Under the pieces are notes generated by a model, which was given only the letters and a program-made list of their open reading frames with translations, had not been told where the DNA came from and did no database searches. The translations under genes and the position numbers were made by a program. From Daphnia pulex (taxonomy: Eukaryota; Arthropoda; Branchiopoda; Diplostraca; Daphniidae), in NCBI RefSeq assembly GCF_021134715.1, contig NC_060024.1, positions 6,572,001 through 6,636,000 on the forward strand: DNA of 64,000 bases, written 5' to 3'. This document shows positions 1 to 13,800 of the stretch, piece after piece (the first letter of the stretch is position 1; each line of letters opens with the position of its first letter).

Positions 1-2
1 AA

Positions 3-1973
3 AATGTTGAGACCTACTGCAGCCTCATCAAGGTAAATTGTTGTTGAGAAATTTACGGTGATCATCATACACGATAATTTGTTTCTTTCATTCCACAGTT
101 TTCGGCATCTCACAATCAGCTAGTCAGAATGTACGGGGTGGCTAGGCTGTACAGCCTGAGAGTGTTGAACCTCTCGCACAACAGCATAGTCTCGATAGAA
201 GGCTTGAAGGACATGAAGTATCTCTCCCACCTCAACCTGGCGGGCAACAACATCAAAAGCATCGAACATCTCAATGCCAACCTGCTGCTGGAACACCTGG
301 ACCTGTCCGACAACGCCATCACGACGATACCGGATCTGTCCAGCATGAAGCTGCTGCGCCGGCTCCACCTGCAGTCGAACCGCATCAAGACGCTCCAGTT
401 TTGCGACAAGTTCCTGCCGCCCAGTCTGACGGCCTTGACCTTGGCCGAAAACGCCCTGACGGACCTGAACGAGGTGTCCCGTCTGTCCCACCTAGTCTAC
501 TTGGAACTATTCAGCCTGTCGGGCAATCCTTGCTGCTCTTACGGCGACGGCTGCCGGCCTTTCCTGCTCAACTGGCTGCCGGGCCTGAAAATCATGGACG
601 AAACTCTAGTCAGCGCCAAGGAGAGTCTGGTGGCCGAGTGGCTATTCTCGCTGGGCCGAGGGCGCCAGTTCAAAATTGGCCAGCACGACGAGTTGGTGGC
701 CTATTTGATTGCCATCCGGCCGGACGTTGGGGGCGTCGCCAACGGATCTCAATCGGACGCCGAGTGCAGTTCCGGCAAACTGGACAAAATACTCAATTTG
801 GCCCGTCAGAATCACTGCGATCTCCAGCTGGCCGTCTCGGCCACTTCATCACCGACTCCCACTCGACGCTCGGTCCAGCCTTCGACGTCGCCGGCCGTCA
901 AGAAAACGGTGCCACTCCGGAAACAGGTTTCGCCACCCAAAGACCTGGCGGCGGTGACGGCCAAGTCGGCCAAGGCGCCCGTCAAATCGACTTATGAAGA
1001 CGATTTGAGCTTGGAGCCCATGCCGGCCTTGATGTATCAAAGCCTGGACCCTTCGTCGGCTAATTTGGCCCTGGAGCGGAGCTCCAGTCTAACCAGCGCC
1101 ACTCTGGTGCCTCCCAGTCGCCCAGCCCGACCCGTTTCGGCCCAGCACTACGGCCTGGACGACGACGACGACCTGGCCGGGCAGGCGACGCTGAGGCGAG
1201 CGGCCTCTGCGGCCCAGCAAACGCGCAAGCCGCTGTACAACCGCTCGGTGTCGCAGCAGCCTCGGACGGCCAAGCCCGTCTCCAAATTGCCGACCCGGAA
1301 GAGCGGAGTGGAGCGGAGCGGATCGTCTTCGTCGACGGCCATGGCCCCATCGGCCCAGTCGATCAAATCGACACCGTCGAAGTTGTCGGAGACCCAAGCG
1401 GCCGTGGCCATCCAGAAAGTCTGGCGAGGCTACCAGACCCGGAATTTGGATCCGGCGGTGGTCCGGCTGAAGAATCACATGCGGATCAGCCGGGCGGAAG
1501 AGCACGTCGAGCACCTCATGTCCCGCCAGCCGGCCCGCACCACCACGGCCCACCCCAGCGCCAGTCTGTCGATGAGCAACGGAATTCCGGCGACGGCCCG
1601 GATGTCGAGACCCGGATCATCCTGTGCGGATGGCGACGAGTTGGCCAAATTGCGTCAGTCGCACCAAGTCCTCGAGCGTCAAGTCAACGATCTCCAGCAG
1701 TCGATGCAGCAAGTGCTGGACTGGATGAGCTCATCGTCGGCCTCGTTCTCGTTCCAGCAGCCGGTGCCCAGGCCTCGCACTCTGCCGCTGACGTCCAAAT
1801 CGGCGCCTTCGGTCCAGCAACCGCTCGAAAGCTTCGCCCAGGGGATGGCCGATCGACTCATCCAATCCGTCAGCGACCCCTGCGGCTCTCTGCTGGACCC
1901 GCCACCGTCCAACAACCACCACCACACCTCCACCTCCAATCCATCGACAGCCGTCGGCCTTGTACTACCCTGA
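3..1973 (+). CDS. CEP97: CEP97-like leucine-rich repeat/IQ centrosomal protein (5' partial)
   Basis: The gene enters from the left edge. A 30-nt exon end (3-32) is followed by a GT-AG intron (33-98) and a long terminal exon (99-1973, stop TGA). The frame stays open across the junction and upstream of the ATG at 129, so 129 is not the true start. The first part is a run of LRRs (NQLVRMYGVARL, LRVLNLSHNSI, LNLAGNNIKSIEHL, LDLSDNAITTI), closed by a cap with NPCCSYGDGC. A block KESLVAEWLFSLGRGRQF...GQHDELVAYL follows, then a low-complexity Ser/Pro stretch, an IQ motif (AIQKVWRGYQTR, about residue 426 from the 129 Met) and a short predicted coiled coil (about 502-534). LRR order, the KESL.AEWL block and the IQ motif match animal CEP97, which with CP110 caps centriole distal ends and restrains ciliogenesis. 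GC-rich coding use contrasts with the AT-rich surroundings. The family call is firm; conserved function is inferred. Confidence 0.87.
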
Positions 1974-3410
1974 ACAACAACAACAAAATGGCAGCAACTT
2001 TTGGCAGAGACATTTCTAGTCAACTCTCACCGAATCTGAATTCAATTTTTGGTTTTGCCCACCTTATTCTCATTTTGGTTTAACGTCTTGTACCTTAATT
2101 TCATCTTTGCAGACCCCTCCCCTCATTGGTATCTCTAATTGTATCAACTTGAATATGATTTATATATATTTGCATCATCACATCACGATTGAAACGTTTC
2201 GCATTTCTTTTAATAGTTACGTCAAACCGAGACTAAAATTGAATCGCTTTTTTTAATTAATTTCAAAATAATTCAGAATTAATTCTTCCCCTTTTTTCCT
2301 CACATCAGCCATCATGTGTGTGTGTGTGTGTAACTGCTCGTTCATCATATTATTATTATACATACATCAAAATTGCGTTCCGCCTGAAATGACATTTGTG
2401 TTTTTGTTTTTCTTCAGCTTTCACATTGCAGTTCCTTTTTTCCTCATTAGTGAAAACATTTTTGCACAAAAAGAGAAAACGAAAGACAAAATAAGATCTG
2501 CCGGAATTGCGGTTGGCGACTGGCATTTGTTTGTTTGGTTTTCTGGTGGCGTGTGAGCAGATTCATCAACATTTCGTTGTTGTTTTGACAGGAACTGAAT
2601 TTGTAATTCTTTATGTGCATATTCTGGACGCAGATCTTTTAGGTGGGGGGACATTCGTTTTTATTCGATGGAAAACGTGGGAAATCATTTGAGAGCTATA
2701 GAAAAAGGAATTAAGTGTAATATATTTTTTATTGTTATTACAATAATAACTATTGACATTCACGAATGCGTATACACAAAGTATGAAGGGGAGGCAAAAC
2801 CAGTCTCAATCTTATATGACTTAGATACAAAAATGATATCGAGTTAATTTATATGACATGTGAACGAAAGCTGGTTATTAGTATACATATGATGAGAAAA
2901 TGAGCTAATTTACGAAGGAGAGTTATAGTAATAGAAGCACACACCAAACGTTATTCTTTTAGATTGCTTTTAATTCGTTGTGTAGCCCAGCCAATTGCAA
3001 TCAGTTTGAGCTCTAATGAAGTTGCAGGGAATATGAACGAGCAGATAGAATATAATGAATTGGCTGACTGGACAATTATTTCTGATTTGACATATGACAG
3101 CAAGCGACTAACAATTTCAACAAGACACACACACATAATATTTAGATGTAAATAAGGCACAATGATACAACGCAGGGCATATAACCTGCCCAAACAAAAA
3201 TCCTTTTGGTACAAACAAGTGGCAAACAAAACGTTCCAAGTTGTTCGCAACCAAAACTGTCAAAATGGTGAGCCTTTGCAGATGTTAGATGCCCATCACA
3301 CGTGTAAAACAGAAAGAGACAAAAAATAATAATTTGCATATCAATTTGAAAAGTGGCTATCACATGAGATCCGAAAAAAAAATAACCAAAATTAATAAAT
3401 CCAAAACTTG
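1974..3410. other. Spacer: CEP97 3' UTR and convergent intergenic DNA
   Basis: AT-rich DNA between two convergent genes. A (TG)n run lies at about 2315-2331. The short ORFs here have no coding character or splice-supported extension. I see no other element. Confidence 0.6.
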
Positions 3411-4899
3411 TCATTGATTGCTGGGCACAAAGGCCTGAAGGGAAAAGAACTTGCCACGATCCGTCGAGTCGACGCTGGTCACGTGCTGGAAGAAGCAAGG
3501 CTGGGAAATGTCGCACTTGCGTGGTGGTGGAATCTTGGCCGGCGTTTTAATCTTGTGGCCACCACCGCTGGACTTGCCCGTCATCCAGAATCGCAACAAA
3601 CTCGAAGTCCTCGAGGCTCTTTTGGGCGTCGACAGACGGATGTTGGCCGGATCGGACGTCAGCGTCTCGATGTGCCGGAAGAACTGCTGGGCAGCGTCGG
3701 CAGCGTCGAAGCTCAGGCCGGCGATTTGACGGTGGTCGGTCGACGTCCTCATCGTGTGGAACGTCGGTCCGGCCGCCTCGTAGTTGCTCAAATTGTCGAT
3801 CGTGTCCGACCACAAAGTGAATCCGGTTCCGCGTTCGGCCAAAATCAGCTGGATCCGTCGCTGGCGGCGCGATTTCGTTCCGCCCAGGTCCAGCAGCACC
3901 ACCGGGATGCCGGTGAATTTCAACTGCCAGTCCGTCAGTCTGTCCGTCTGCCTCTGCAGAGTGCGGACGCAAACGTCCGGCTGGCTGGAGCAGCGATTCA
4001 AACCCACAAGACTCTTGGCCTGTCTCAAATACCTGAAATAATTCCGCAATAGGGATTAATCATTTTAACAAATAACTAATTACATTTAAATCATTAAAAT
4101 GAAAATCAATTAAAATTAAAATAATACCCCAAAAAATTAAATTCAAAATTTTGTAATTTCAATCGAATGAATAATTTTACTAAAATAAAAAAATTAAAAT
4201 AGGCTAATTAAAATATTTACTATTAAATTATTTAAGATTTTGAATTTAAAATTTACCAATTAAATATTTGAAAAAAAAATTAAATAATAATTACAAATTG
4301 GCCAGCGATTTGCCGACAAAAATCTGCGTCTGATTGCCTCTGAAGAAAGTTTCGACCCTCAAGAGTTCCAGCTCGGTCAGCTGGTGGTGGTGTTGCTGTT
4401 TGCTTTGATGCTGATGGATGACGGGATGGATGAGCGGATCGTCGTCGACGGACGAGCCGTCACTACCGCCGCTGCTGCCGCCGCCGCTACTTCCGTTGCT
4501 GTAGACGTCGCCGCCGCCGGCGGCGTATTTGATGAAACTCAAACGGCGGATGGCGTCCTTCTCCTTGATGCGATGCGACGCCGACGCCAACGACGACGAC
4601 GTCAGTTCCATGGCGGAGTAGTAAATAGCCTCGGGTGTAGTAGCCGATCCCGAGCCGGAAGAGGAGGCGGCGTAACCGGAATCGGAGGGCTCCGTGTCCT
4701 CGCCAGCGTCCGTCAGCAGCAGCTCGTCGTGGTGCATCATCCGCAAGGCGACGGTCGAGGCGGATGTCATCGCCGTCGGCGGCGGCGTCACGGCCGCATC
4801 GTCGTCATCCTCGCACGGCTGGTAGACAAACAGGTGCGGAGTGGAGCGGTACATCATGGCCGATGACGTTCCGCTTTTCAATCCGTCACGACTCCACAT
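3411..4899 (-). CDS. Unnamed protein with EVH1/PH-like C-terminal domain (two exons)
   Basis: Exon 1 is 4899-4295, the intron is 4294-4033 (donor TTT|GTAATT, acceptor TTTCAG|GTATTT) and exon 2 is 4032-3411. The spliced frame is exact and gives 408 aa. The first half is acidic, Ser/Gly-rich and low complexity (EDDDDAAV, GGGSSGGSDGSS, HQHQSKQQHHHQ). From about residue 185 the protein becomes ordered: LELLRVETFFRGNQTQIFVG, KSLANLYLRQAKSLVGLN, then VVLLDLGGTKSRRQRRIQLI, LAERGTGFTLWSDTIDNLSN, TFHTM and HRQIAGLSFDAADAAQQFFR. The order TFH..., (R)Q(I/V).GL.F and an amphipathic helix ending the block resembles EVH1/WH1 domains (Ena, Homer, Spred), which bind proline-rich ligands. That fold call is by eye and I cannot name a family. 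The ATG at 4899 is the first in frame; an AG acceptor about 13 nt upstream leaves room for a 5' UTR intron and distant upstream exons in the empty region. Confidence 0.72.
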
Positions 4900-7800
4900 T
4901 TTCGTCTTATCTGCGCCGAATTGATTTAAATAAATAAAATAAAATATAAAAATAAAATGTTGGAATTTTTTTTTGGCAGATGGTCAAGACAAACATTCCA
5001 CGTTAAAGGTTCAACCGTTCAACCGCGGGCAATGCCAACAATCGAATGTTTTTAGCCAACCACTTTCGTACAATCGCCATTTTTGGGTTGGATGAATAAC
5101 AACAAATCAATTTGTTGGTAGAAATAAAGATGATGCGATTCCGGACGTGATTCAATATATAACCAGCCCTAGGGTGATATCAAACAAAGCCAAAAGAGAC
5201 GAGAGAGAAAATGCTGCAATGCGACACCAATTTTCTTTCTTCTTCTTTTTGTGGTGGGAACAAGTGGCCCACATCCCAGCAGCAGCCAAACTTGAGCCCC
5301 TTCACGACCGGTACATCTGCGTGGGAGTATGGCGAAACAGGAGACTGTATTTGCTCTCTCTCTCTCCCTAATGACCTAATACTTCCGGTCGACTCCCTAA
5401 TCTTAATAAAAATTTATTTATTTATCTTTTTAAAATAGTTTCGATTCGAATGAGCAAATTTTGAAATTTATAAAAAAACATCGGGGTGGCTCTATTGGAA
5501 TTTGTATTTTTATTTGGGTTATAGCGCCACTTCACAAATTGATCGAAAGGGGAAAGTTTAGACGGTCCATTGACCAAAATTGGACAGCAAAATTGTAAAT
5601 AAAAATTCTTTTGTTTTTCTATTTTTTTGGTGGTGCTGCTGGTGGTGGTGGTGGTGGTCAACCGCAAGCAGAAAGTGAAACAAACATTGGCCGGTGTACA
5701 CATACGAAGGTAAAAACCAAGTTAAAGAAGCTAAAAGAAAAAACAAAAATTCCTATTTCTTCTTTTTTGTAGGTTTATTGTCTTTTGTATAAATAAAATT
5801 TTCGGGAGTGACGGACCATCGAGCGGGATAGCGCCTTGGGCCATCATCGTCCCAACAAAACGTGACCGGCGTCATAGTCTCCCTCACGCACACGCACACA
5901 GCTGGCCAGCATATAAGAAGGGTCCATAAAAATAAAAAGATTTTCGCTTGGCTAAACACGAAAAATGTTTATTTTTCTTTTCTTTTTAAGTATTGAAATG
6001 CCAAGGTGTGAATCGACTTCCGGTCGTTAGCAAAGTGACAGGACGTCTACAAGGTGACCATTTCATTTTTAAAAAATTTCAATTTAATTTATATTTTCCC
6101 GGGGTATAATTTGAAAAACAAACTTGAAAAATTATTTCTTTTTTAAAAATTTCGCGAAAAATATCCGCCAACTTTTTATTTTATTTTTCCAAGGTCCGTC
6201 TCCATTCTTTCCGGCCGTTAAACGCGCACCCAATGGATCATTTATCACGTTGGGACCAAAACGACGTCAACTTCCTGCGACCGCATTTATTTCCAGACGT
6301 TATCCGTTAATAATAATTCAAACCGAAATCAAGGCCGAGCTGAATTCAATCCATCAAACGTGAAAATCCAACATCAACAAGAAAGAAGAAGTAAGCACTA
6401 AGCAGAAGATTTTCAAGGTTTTTCTGTAATCCCCAACCGTCGCTTTTCAACGTTTCACGCGTGAAATCAAATCGCCTGCGGGCTGGTTATTCGAATCTTC
6501 CTTTATACGTAACTCCTTTCTTCTATTTCTTTCGACTGTGCTATACAATACAACCCCACAGTATTATTATTTTTTCGATTGTATACAACATTTCACAGCG
6601 GCGCGAAAATTTAAAATTTAAACGAAAATTGAATTGCGCAAAAAATCAAAATGACTGGGAGAAAAAATTTAAAAGTTTTAAGGCGATGACGCATCGGCGA
6701 AAGAATAAAAATAAAAACGAGATAATGTTGACGTCATCGCACAATAGCCACGTTTTCCCATAGCTACTACTACGTCACATTGCAGAAAACTTAGTAAAAT
6801 GTGTAGGAGTCGTAGGAGTGTTCTTTTTTCAACATCCGGCCGGAGGAGTCGAGATTCTTCCTTATAGACTTTTGTCTACTGCACCCCACTCCACCCCCGT
6901 TGGCATATATTATTCATCCAGCAGATGTTTTGAACGAATGTGTCGATGACTTTCCCACACACTGTCGTTATTCCAATATGAGCCCTTGAACTTTTGGTCA
7001 CTTTTTTTCAAATTTCCCCCTCAAAAAATGTGCTATTGGTGCTATTGGATAATAATAAAACGCCCCCATACGGTGAGAGCCTCTTTTTTATTTTTCCACG
7101 AAAGTCATTTGAATTCAATTTCTAGAAAAAAATAAAAAATCTTTTGAAAAAGAAAAAGGAAAAAAAAATGGAAAGTTCAACAGGGTCATCGTGCCACTAG
7201 GACAACCAACCCTACTCCTTTCTAAGGAAATAAAGAAAACACATTTTGATTTTCTTTCCTGGAAAAATGTTTTGGGGTTTTTCTGTTTTTTGAAATTTCG
7301 AGAGCCCCTCCAGGTGCTGCGCACTCTGACCCTTTTTTCTCTTTCTAGCCCTCTAATGGTCCAATGACATTACACACACACATCCTCCCCATTTCTTTTC
7401 TTTCTTTTTGTAACCAAAATAAAAATTTTATTTTGGCATTTCCTTCCGCTTCACCATCACCAGAAATTCCCAAATGAAACCAAACCCTTTACCTTATTAT
7501 ATTCTTTCGCGTTGAAAAATCAACAGGCGTGTATAGATGATAGATACTCCCGATGCGATTGAATTCACTCGGTAAATATTATTTGATTGAAATGTCAAAA
7601 AATTGAAAGAATCACCGTGATAACTGAAAATCAACTTTGATTTATTTGTAGGCCTATTCGAGCGCGCGATTTGAAACAACCAATTTAATACGAACGAAAT
7701 TCACGCACGACCGACCGACTCAGACTCTGGTGGTCGACTGAATGTCCTGAGCTGAGAGCCCCTTTTTGTTTGGTGGGGATATAGGAAACAAAAAAGGGGG

Positions 7801-10800
7801 AGGCGCAACAGGTTGCCCAGCACCGCATTCAAACCCATCCGCATATAGGAGTGGCTCATGCCCCCGAGGCGCAGTACAACATCAAACGCCGCACGCGGGC
7901 ATCAGCATTTTCGCTTTTCTTTTTCCTTTTGCTGAGAGATGGAAAAACAAAAAAACAAAATTTAAAATGCGCGCTATAGGGTCTTTGATTTTCTCCTAGA
8001 CGTTTGGCCCCGGGGGGCTTTTTGCAGATCAATCACGTTTCAAAAAAACACAACCGCTTGCTGCTGCTGCAGGTATACCGCTGCAGGTGACTCAGACAGC
8101 CGAGAATTGGGCAGCATCCCAGCACAGACTCAACTTGTTTTATATATTACCCAGACGTTATACATATTCATCTAATAGCCTTTGGACTTTGCCCGATAAT
8201 CACATGGCTGATGGATTACACGAATATATATGGATGGGAATCATTTTCATTTTCAATATACTCGGTGGAAATAGATCTAAGCTTTCTCTTTCATGCGTGC
8301 ATAATTTAACTTTTGTTTAAAAAAAACAGGTGTCTATAGTCTAATATTCTGATTTGATAATTAGTGCAGGAAATTATATAAGCTCATTTTGTTTTGGTGG
8401 GGTGGAGGGGGGGGGACTGACCGGAGGTACAAGGAGAGAACGCGGGAAATTGAAAAGGAAATGAAAAGTTGGACGTGACGTCATTCCAATTTCAAAAGTA
8501 ATAAAAGAAAAAAAGGAAAATTCCAACAATCGAAATTCCGCGATGACGCGAATTGAAAAGAAAAAGTGGCTGGGAAATATAAAATGAATTTCTCGGCTAG
8601 ATGAGGTTCAATCAACTGCTGCACATGTATATAGCTATATATCCGCGTGACAAATTGTGAGTATAGAAAGAGAAATGAATGGAGAGAGAAAAGACAATAT
8701 GGTTTCCATATTATTAACACACGACAAAGAGAAAATGCGACAAACGGGAAAAAAAGTGAATTTCTTCTATAAGAATTGAATGTAACAGACCAAAATGACA
8801 TTCATTCATGTGGCGAAATATAGTGTACATGTAAATTTCATCATATACATTTCCCAGCAGTTACTAAATATCATCTACGATCGATCAATTTGTGTAAAAA
8901 TTTTAATAGGGAATTTCCTTTCGAGTGTCACGTCCTCAATTGCTGTTGCAGTACAGAAAATAGAAAACTATTATTATGGAATGTATATCATCCACTTGAG
9001 CTCAGCAGCACACAAGTATGTCTGTGCTGAGTGTTTTGTCGGGTTATTTTCGGGGTCCCGCAAATATAAAACTCAAACGAAATTTTAAAAAAATAATTTC
9101 ATCAGGAATTTTTCAGAAAAAACAAAAAACTGAAAAGGAAAAATGATCCCAAGCGAATGCGGTGCTGCATAGCGAGATATAATAGGGCCAGTAGGTCAGA
9201 CTTGCCCCCAAAAAGTATATCCATCGACAACAGCAGCAGCAGCAGCTGAAGCAGAAGAAGAAAGAAGAAGAGAGAGAAGGAAAAAGTCAAAGATTTTTAT
9301 TCTTATCTCTCTTTCCCCATCTTCTCTCTGTGTATAGACTATAGAAGAAAGGAGAGAAGAAAAAAGTTCTTCCATGTCTGCATCGTGTATAGCCTAGAGA
9401 TGAGAGAGAAAAGAAAGAAAGTTATATGTATACATCAAGAGATGTGCACAGCCAGAAAAGTTTCTTCAACTCTTTTTTTGTTTTGTTTTTTGGGCGTGTG
9501 TGCTGTGATAGGTGAAAAGGAATGCGCAGAAGAAGAAGAAGAAAAAATAGATACAAAAGAATAGAAGATAGAATAGAAGATCGGCAATATACACTATACA
9601 CAGCAAGAGGAATGATATTAATTTATGGAAAACCACCGTAGGGGTGCTATCTTTTGACTTTCTTTTTCCACTTTGATTGTTTTTGTTGCTGCTTGGACTA
9701 TATGCGGATGTATCATATTATATTCGCCGACTATATAGGGCTAATACAATTGTATCGCCGGGTGTGGCCGGACCCCTTGAGCTTTTCCATGTCTCACACG
9801 ATATTATTGTGTAGCCTACTATAAATTTCAGATGATGCTGACCGCAGCAGATTGTTGAGAGCTACAAGGAAGTCGTTATGAATCAAGATTACGCGGATAT
9901 ATTACACACATCAGCCAGCGTAATACATCCTATAGGCTAAATAACTTTCTACTATGCGTTTAGATATTCTGCGCATTGAAATGATAATATAGGAGCCACA
10001 GGGCGCGTATTGTATAATCACGGCCATTCAAATGTCCTTTGTGTTGAAATGGAACTCAGACACATCAGTCACTTTGCCTTTTTTTGTTATTCAATAACAT
10101 AATTTATGCGCCAAATATATTCCAAGAAATTCAGACAGTTATAAACTCCACAAAATCGGATAGTTGACCATATTGTATAAAGGGAAATGCTGCGATTCGG
10201 GTCAAGGCGTGTGCTCCTAAATCTTATTACATTATTCGGTTGACTATTATATTTTTTCTCTATTTTCAAAGAGGAATATTTCTAATATATAGACTTATCC
10301 ACTTGCGTGTCGTGAAACAACACCTTTATACAAGTTGACAAAAGGCCAAATTCATCGTGGAAATATATAAGACATAAGACTTTTTTGTCTGTACACAGCA
10401 GGAGGAGGAGTGTGCCGTCATCAGAGCAATTTCCTACATCTTTTCATATAACAGTAATCATCTATAGACACCCAGCAGTTTATTTATCACTACTACGGTA
10501 CGTAACGGAATAACGTGTAGCAAAGATTTTGTTTTCCGCCTTTTTTTGTTTAGACAATAATTTGGGCGACATTAACAGCGACACCTTTGACACCGTTTAC
10601 ATTTCCTCTTCCCTTGGCTGTTATAACATTTTCCATCAAATCACGTCCGTGTAGCCTATTATAATAATCAGAGCGGCTGATTTGAAAATATCTTTCTCGA
10701 ATAAATCATTCAAATCTAAATGATACAATCTAATGTAGTGTAGGCCTAGCTATTGTATTATTTAATATGTATGAATGGAGGTTTATTTTGGCAGGCCTGG

Positions 10801-13800
10801 GGCAAGTATTTAGTCGTGCGTGCTCTTTCCCATCAAAGCGGGAAACCAAAGAATATTATATATACTATACGTATACATATAGCCTACTAATATAATCTAG
10901 CGCTTTCTTTTCTTCGTGCAACACTTAATACCATTATTGTGCTGCCGCTTTATGCGTGGTATGCCAGCACTTGTGCTATGGCCATTGTTATTTTCTTTTT
11001 CTTTCATCGCACGAAATACTATACTATACCTTTTCTACAATTTTCGTCGTTTAGGCTATTCAAGTTGGGTGTCGACTGCATCATATTACTCCCGATTCTC
11101 GTTCGTACATAAATAAATTGCTGATTGCATCATAGAAATGGCGGAGTGCATAGTCGCCACTCACGTCCAACACGGGTGAATGGCACATCACAGATAAAAT
11201 GTTATGACTTTGTTTTGTATATTATATTCGATTCTGGATGAAATCAGCTACTAATTGGTCTTTCAGGTGTGTAGGCTAATACAAAAGGATATAATATTCT
11301 TTTGAATTTCGCAGTCAGACCAGATGTCGATTAATTGATTGTTACAGATAATATTAACATTTTGACATTTATATATTGGCAAAAAAAAAAATACCATGGG
11401 GTGCTGGTGGCTCCAGTTATATCCCATATGCGAGGCTAGCGCGATCTAAAAAAAAATGTTTTGATTGGCTCCACATGCAAAATGATTAAAAAGGGCCGGG
11501 GAAATTTGCTTGCACAATCCAAAATGACTTTCTACATGCATAAATTAAAAGAGAAAAATTGCTATTTTATGTATATTCCCCTATTACACTTATACCTATC
11601 AAGCAATCTAACGATCAACAACACCTGCGCCATTTCAACATTCCAACTATTCCAATTTTTCAGAAACAAAAACATTATTATACGCAGACATAACAATTAG
11701 AGATTTGTTTTGTCTTCTTTTTCTATTGTGTAAATAGCGCTGGTTTAGTTGTGCTGTTGTTTGACACATTTTTCCCATTTCGTGTTGACACACAGAGATA
11801 ATTATTCGAATTGTAGAAAAACGAGACGTGCCGGCTGCTGCTGCTGGCTGCTGCTGCGTGCTGTGTGGGTCGCGAGAAAGCGGCTTGACTCGTAACTCGT
11901 TCCAAGATTACACAATTCACGCTGACATGATTGTTTTATTTGCGCATCCTATAGGCTACCTCCTATGATATGCTCTGCCTTATCCACACAATTACGCAAG
12001 AGCGGAACTTCATCAATGTAGACCTGTTGTATTCTAAATAAATAACTAGAATTTCTTTGTTTAAAAATGTCTAAATGTACATATAAAAACGGGCCAATTT
12101 TTTTATTGACTCAACTGGAATAAAACTATTCGACATTTTCTCTTTTTTTGATTCTAGGCCCTATGCTTGTATACTTCCGTTTTGCTGTTGGCTTTCGATG
12201 TCGACACGCCGAGATGTAGATATAAAAAGCACAGCTGACTGAGATGGATGTCGATGATTCTTATTCGCTGATGCGCTTCCTGTTTAGATATAAATTCGAA
12301 TTCTAGCTATCATTTCTTTTGTTAATAAGAGCTTCGTGATTTTGAATATACGTATACAATCAAGATCAAAAGAGAGAGTCATCATCCTGAAGAAGATTTT
12401 GATCGTCTGCATCTTGTTTGTTTTTTATTGCATCCATTCTGACCAATTTCAAAAGTGCTGGAAAAATGACAAAATTTCACCTTTTTTCTTTGTTCATTTT
12501 CTTGAGAAGGTGTGAAAGGGGTGAACGACTTATGCTGGCATCTCACTCGACAAATCACACATTCTTATACAACGTTTTTAATGATTTGAAAGTGTATATG
12601 CGCACGCGCGGGAAATATTATATCAAGAGAGATCATCACTCTCGAAACAAATAACAAAAAATACACATCGCATAATAATTAAGTTTCGCTTCGCCCAGCA
12701 CTATCTAAAAATATCTCTCACCACATTTCTATATGCGATATTTGTGGAGAGAGAGTTGCTGGAATAATATTCAGCCTATATAGCATCTGCCATGAGATAA
12801 TTAAACATATTTGTTTTTTGTTTATTCCTGTATGTATATTAAATTCTGTAGAATATGTAACTGAACTAGTTGTTTAACGAACAAGAACCAATAATTGTCT
12901 CATCTCATCAGCCGTTTATTCTAGCGCAAATAGGCGAAACACGATGGAGATTTTCTCTACTATTTTTTCGCATGGAAATGACTCGTAAAATAACCGGCAC
13001 TGATATATTTATATACGGTCAGTATACATACACACAGCAGCGTATAATGGACGAAAACCGCAGCAAACGCAGCACCTGTCGCTCTACATATGAAAAAAAT
13101 ACAACATCCGCACATGCAGTCTCACTCAATCTCCATTTTGATAGGATGATGGCGGCAGTGATTTATAAAAAAATAATGTACGATCCCGCATATCATTCTG
13201 TGCCGCTGTCTAAAACAAAAAAGTTTTCTCTTTTTCTTTTGTTTCATCGCAGTTTTGCTTTATTATTCTTCCATAGGACCAACACCAGAATATAAAATGG
13301 CCCAATATCAAAATGAGAAAAGGGGAACATCCGTAATCATTAGGCAGTCACATCGGCCAATTATATTATTTCAAATGCTATGAAGCGTTTTAAAATATTA
13401 TTAGCCTTCAGGGAATGCAACAGAACACACATATATATAGCCTATGTGTGGCTAAGTTCATGGTATATACGAAACGTTTCGCAAGAGAGGAAAATTATAC
13501 GACGAGAAATATATAGGACGACATTATCTTCAATTTCGTACGATTTTTTTGCGCGCGAGTTGAACGAGTTTTTTAAATTCGAAAGTTGCTGTCTATACTG
13601 TGTAATTTTCAAATAAACGCCTTTTATAACAGTGGCATTATATGTAGCCTATTTCGGCAATGTGCTGGCAGTGCTGTTTTTATTTAGTCCAGCAGCAAAT
13701 TCAACATCCAATTGGCGGAAAATATAATATTGGCCAATTCAACGGTCAACTGGAGCCGAAAGGAATTAAAAAACCCACGCAGCAATAGTCGATACAACAT

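Noticed and set aside
401..997. 198-aa ORF overlapping CEP97 in another frame
   Set aside because: GC-rich shadow of the LRR coding frame.
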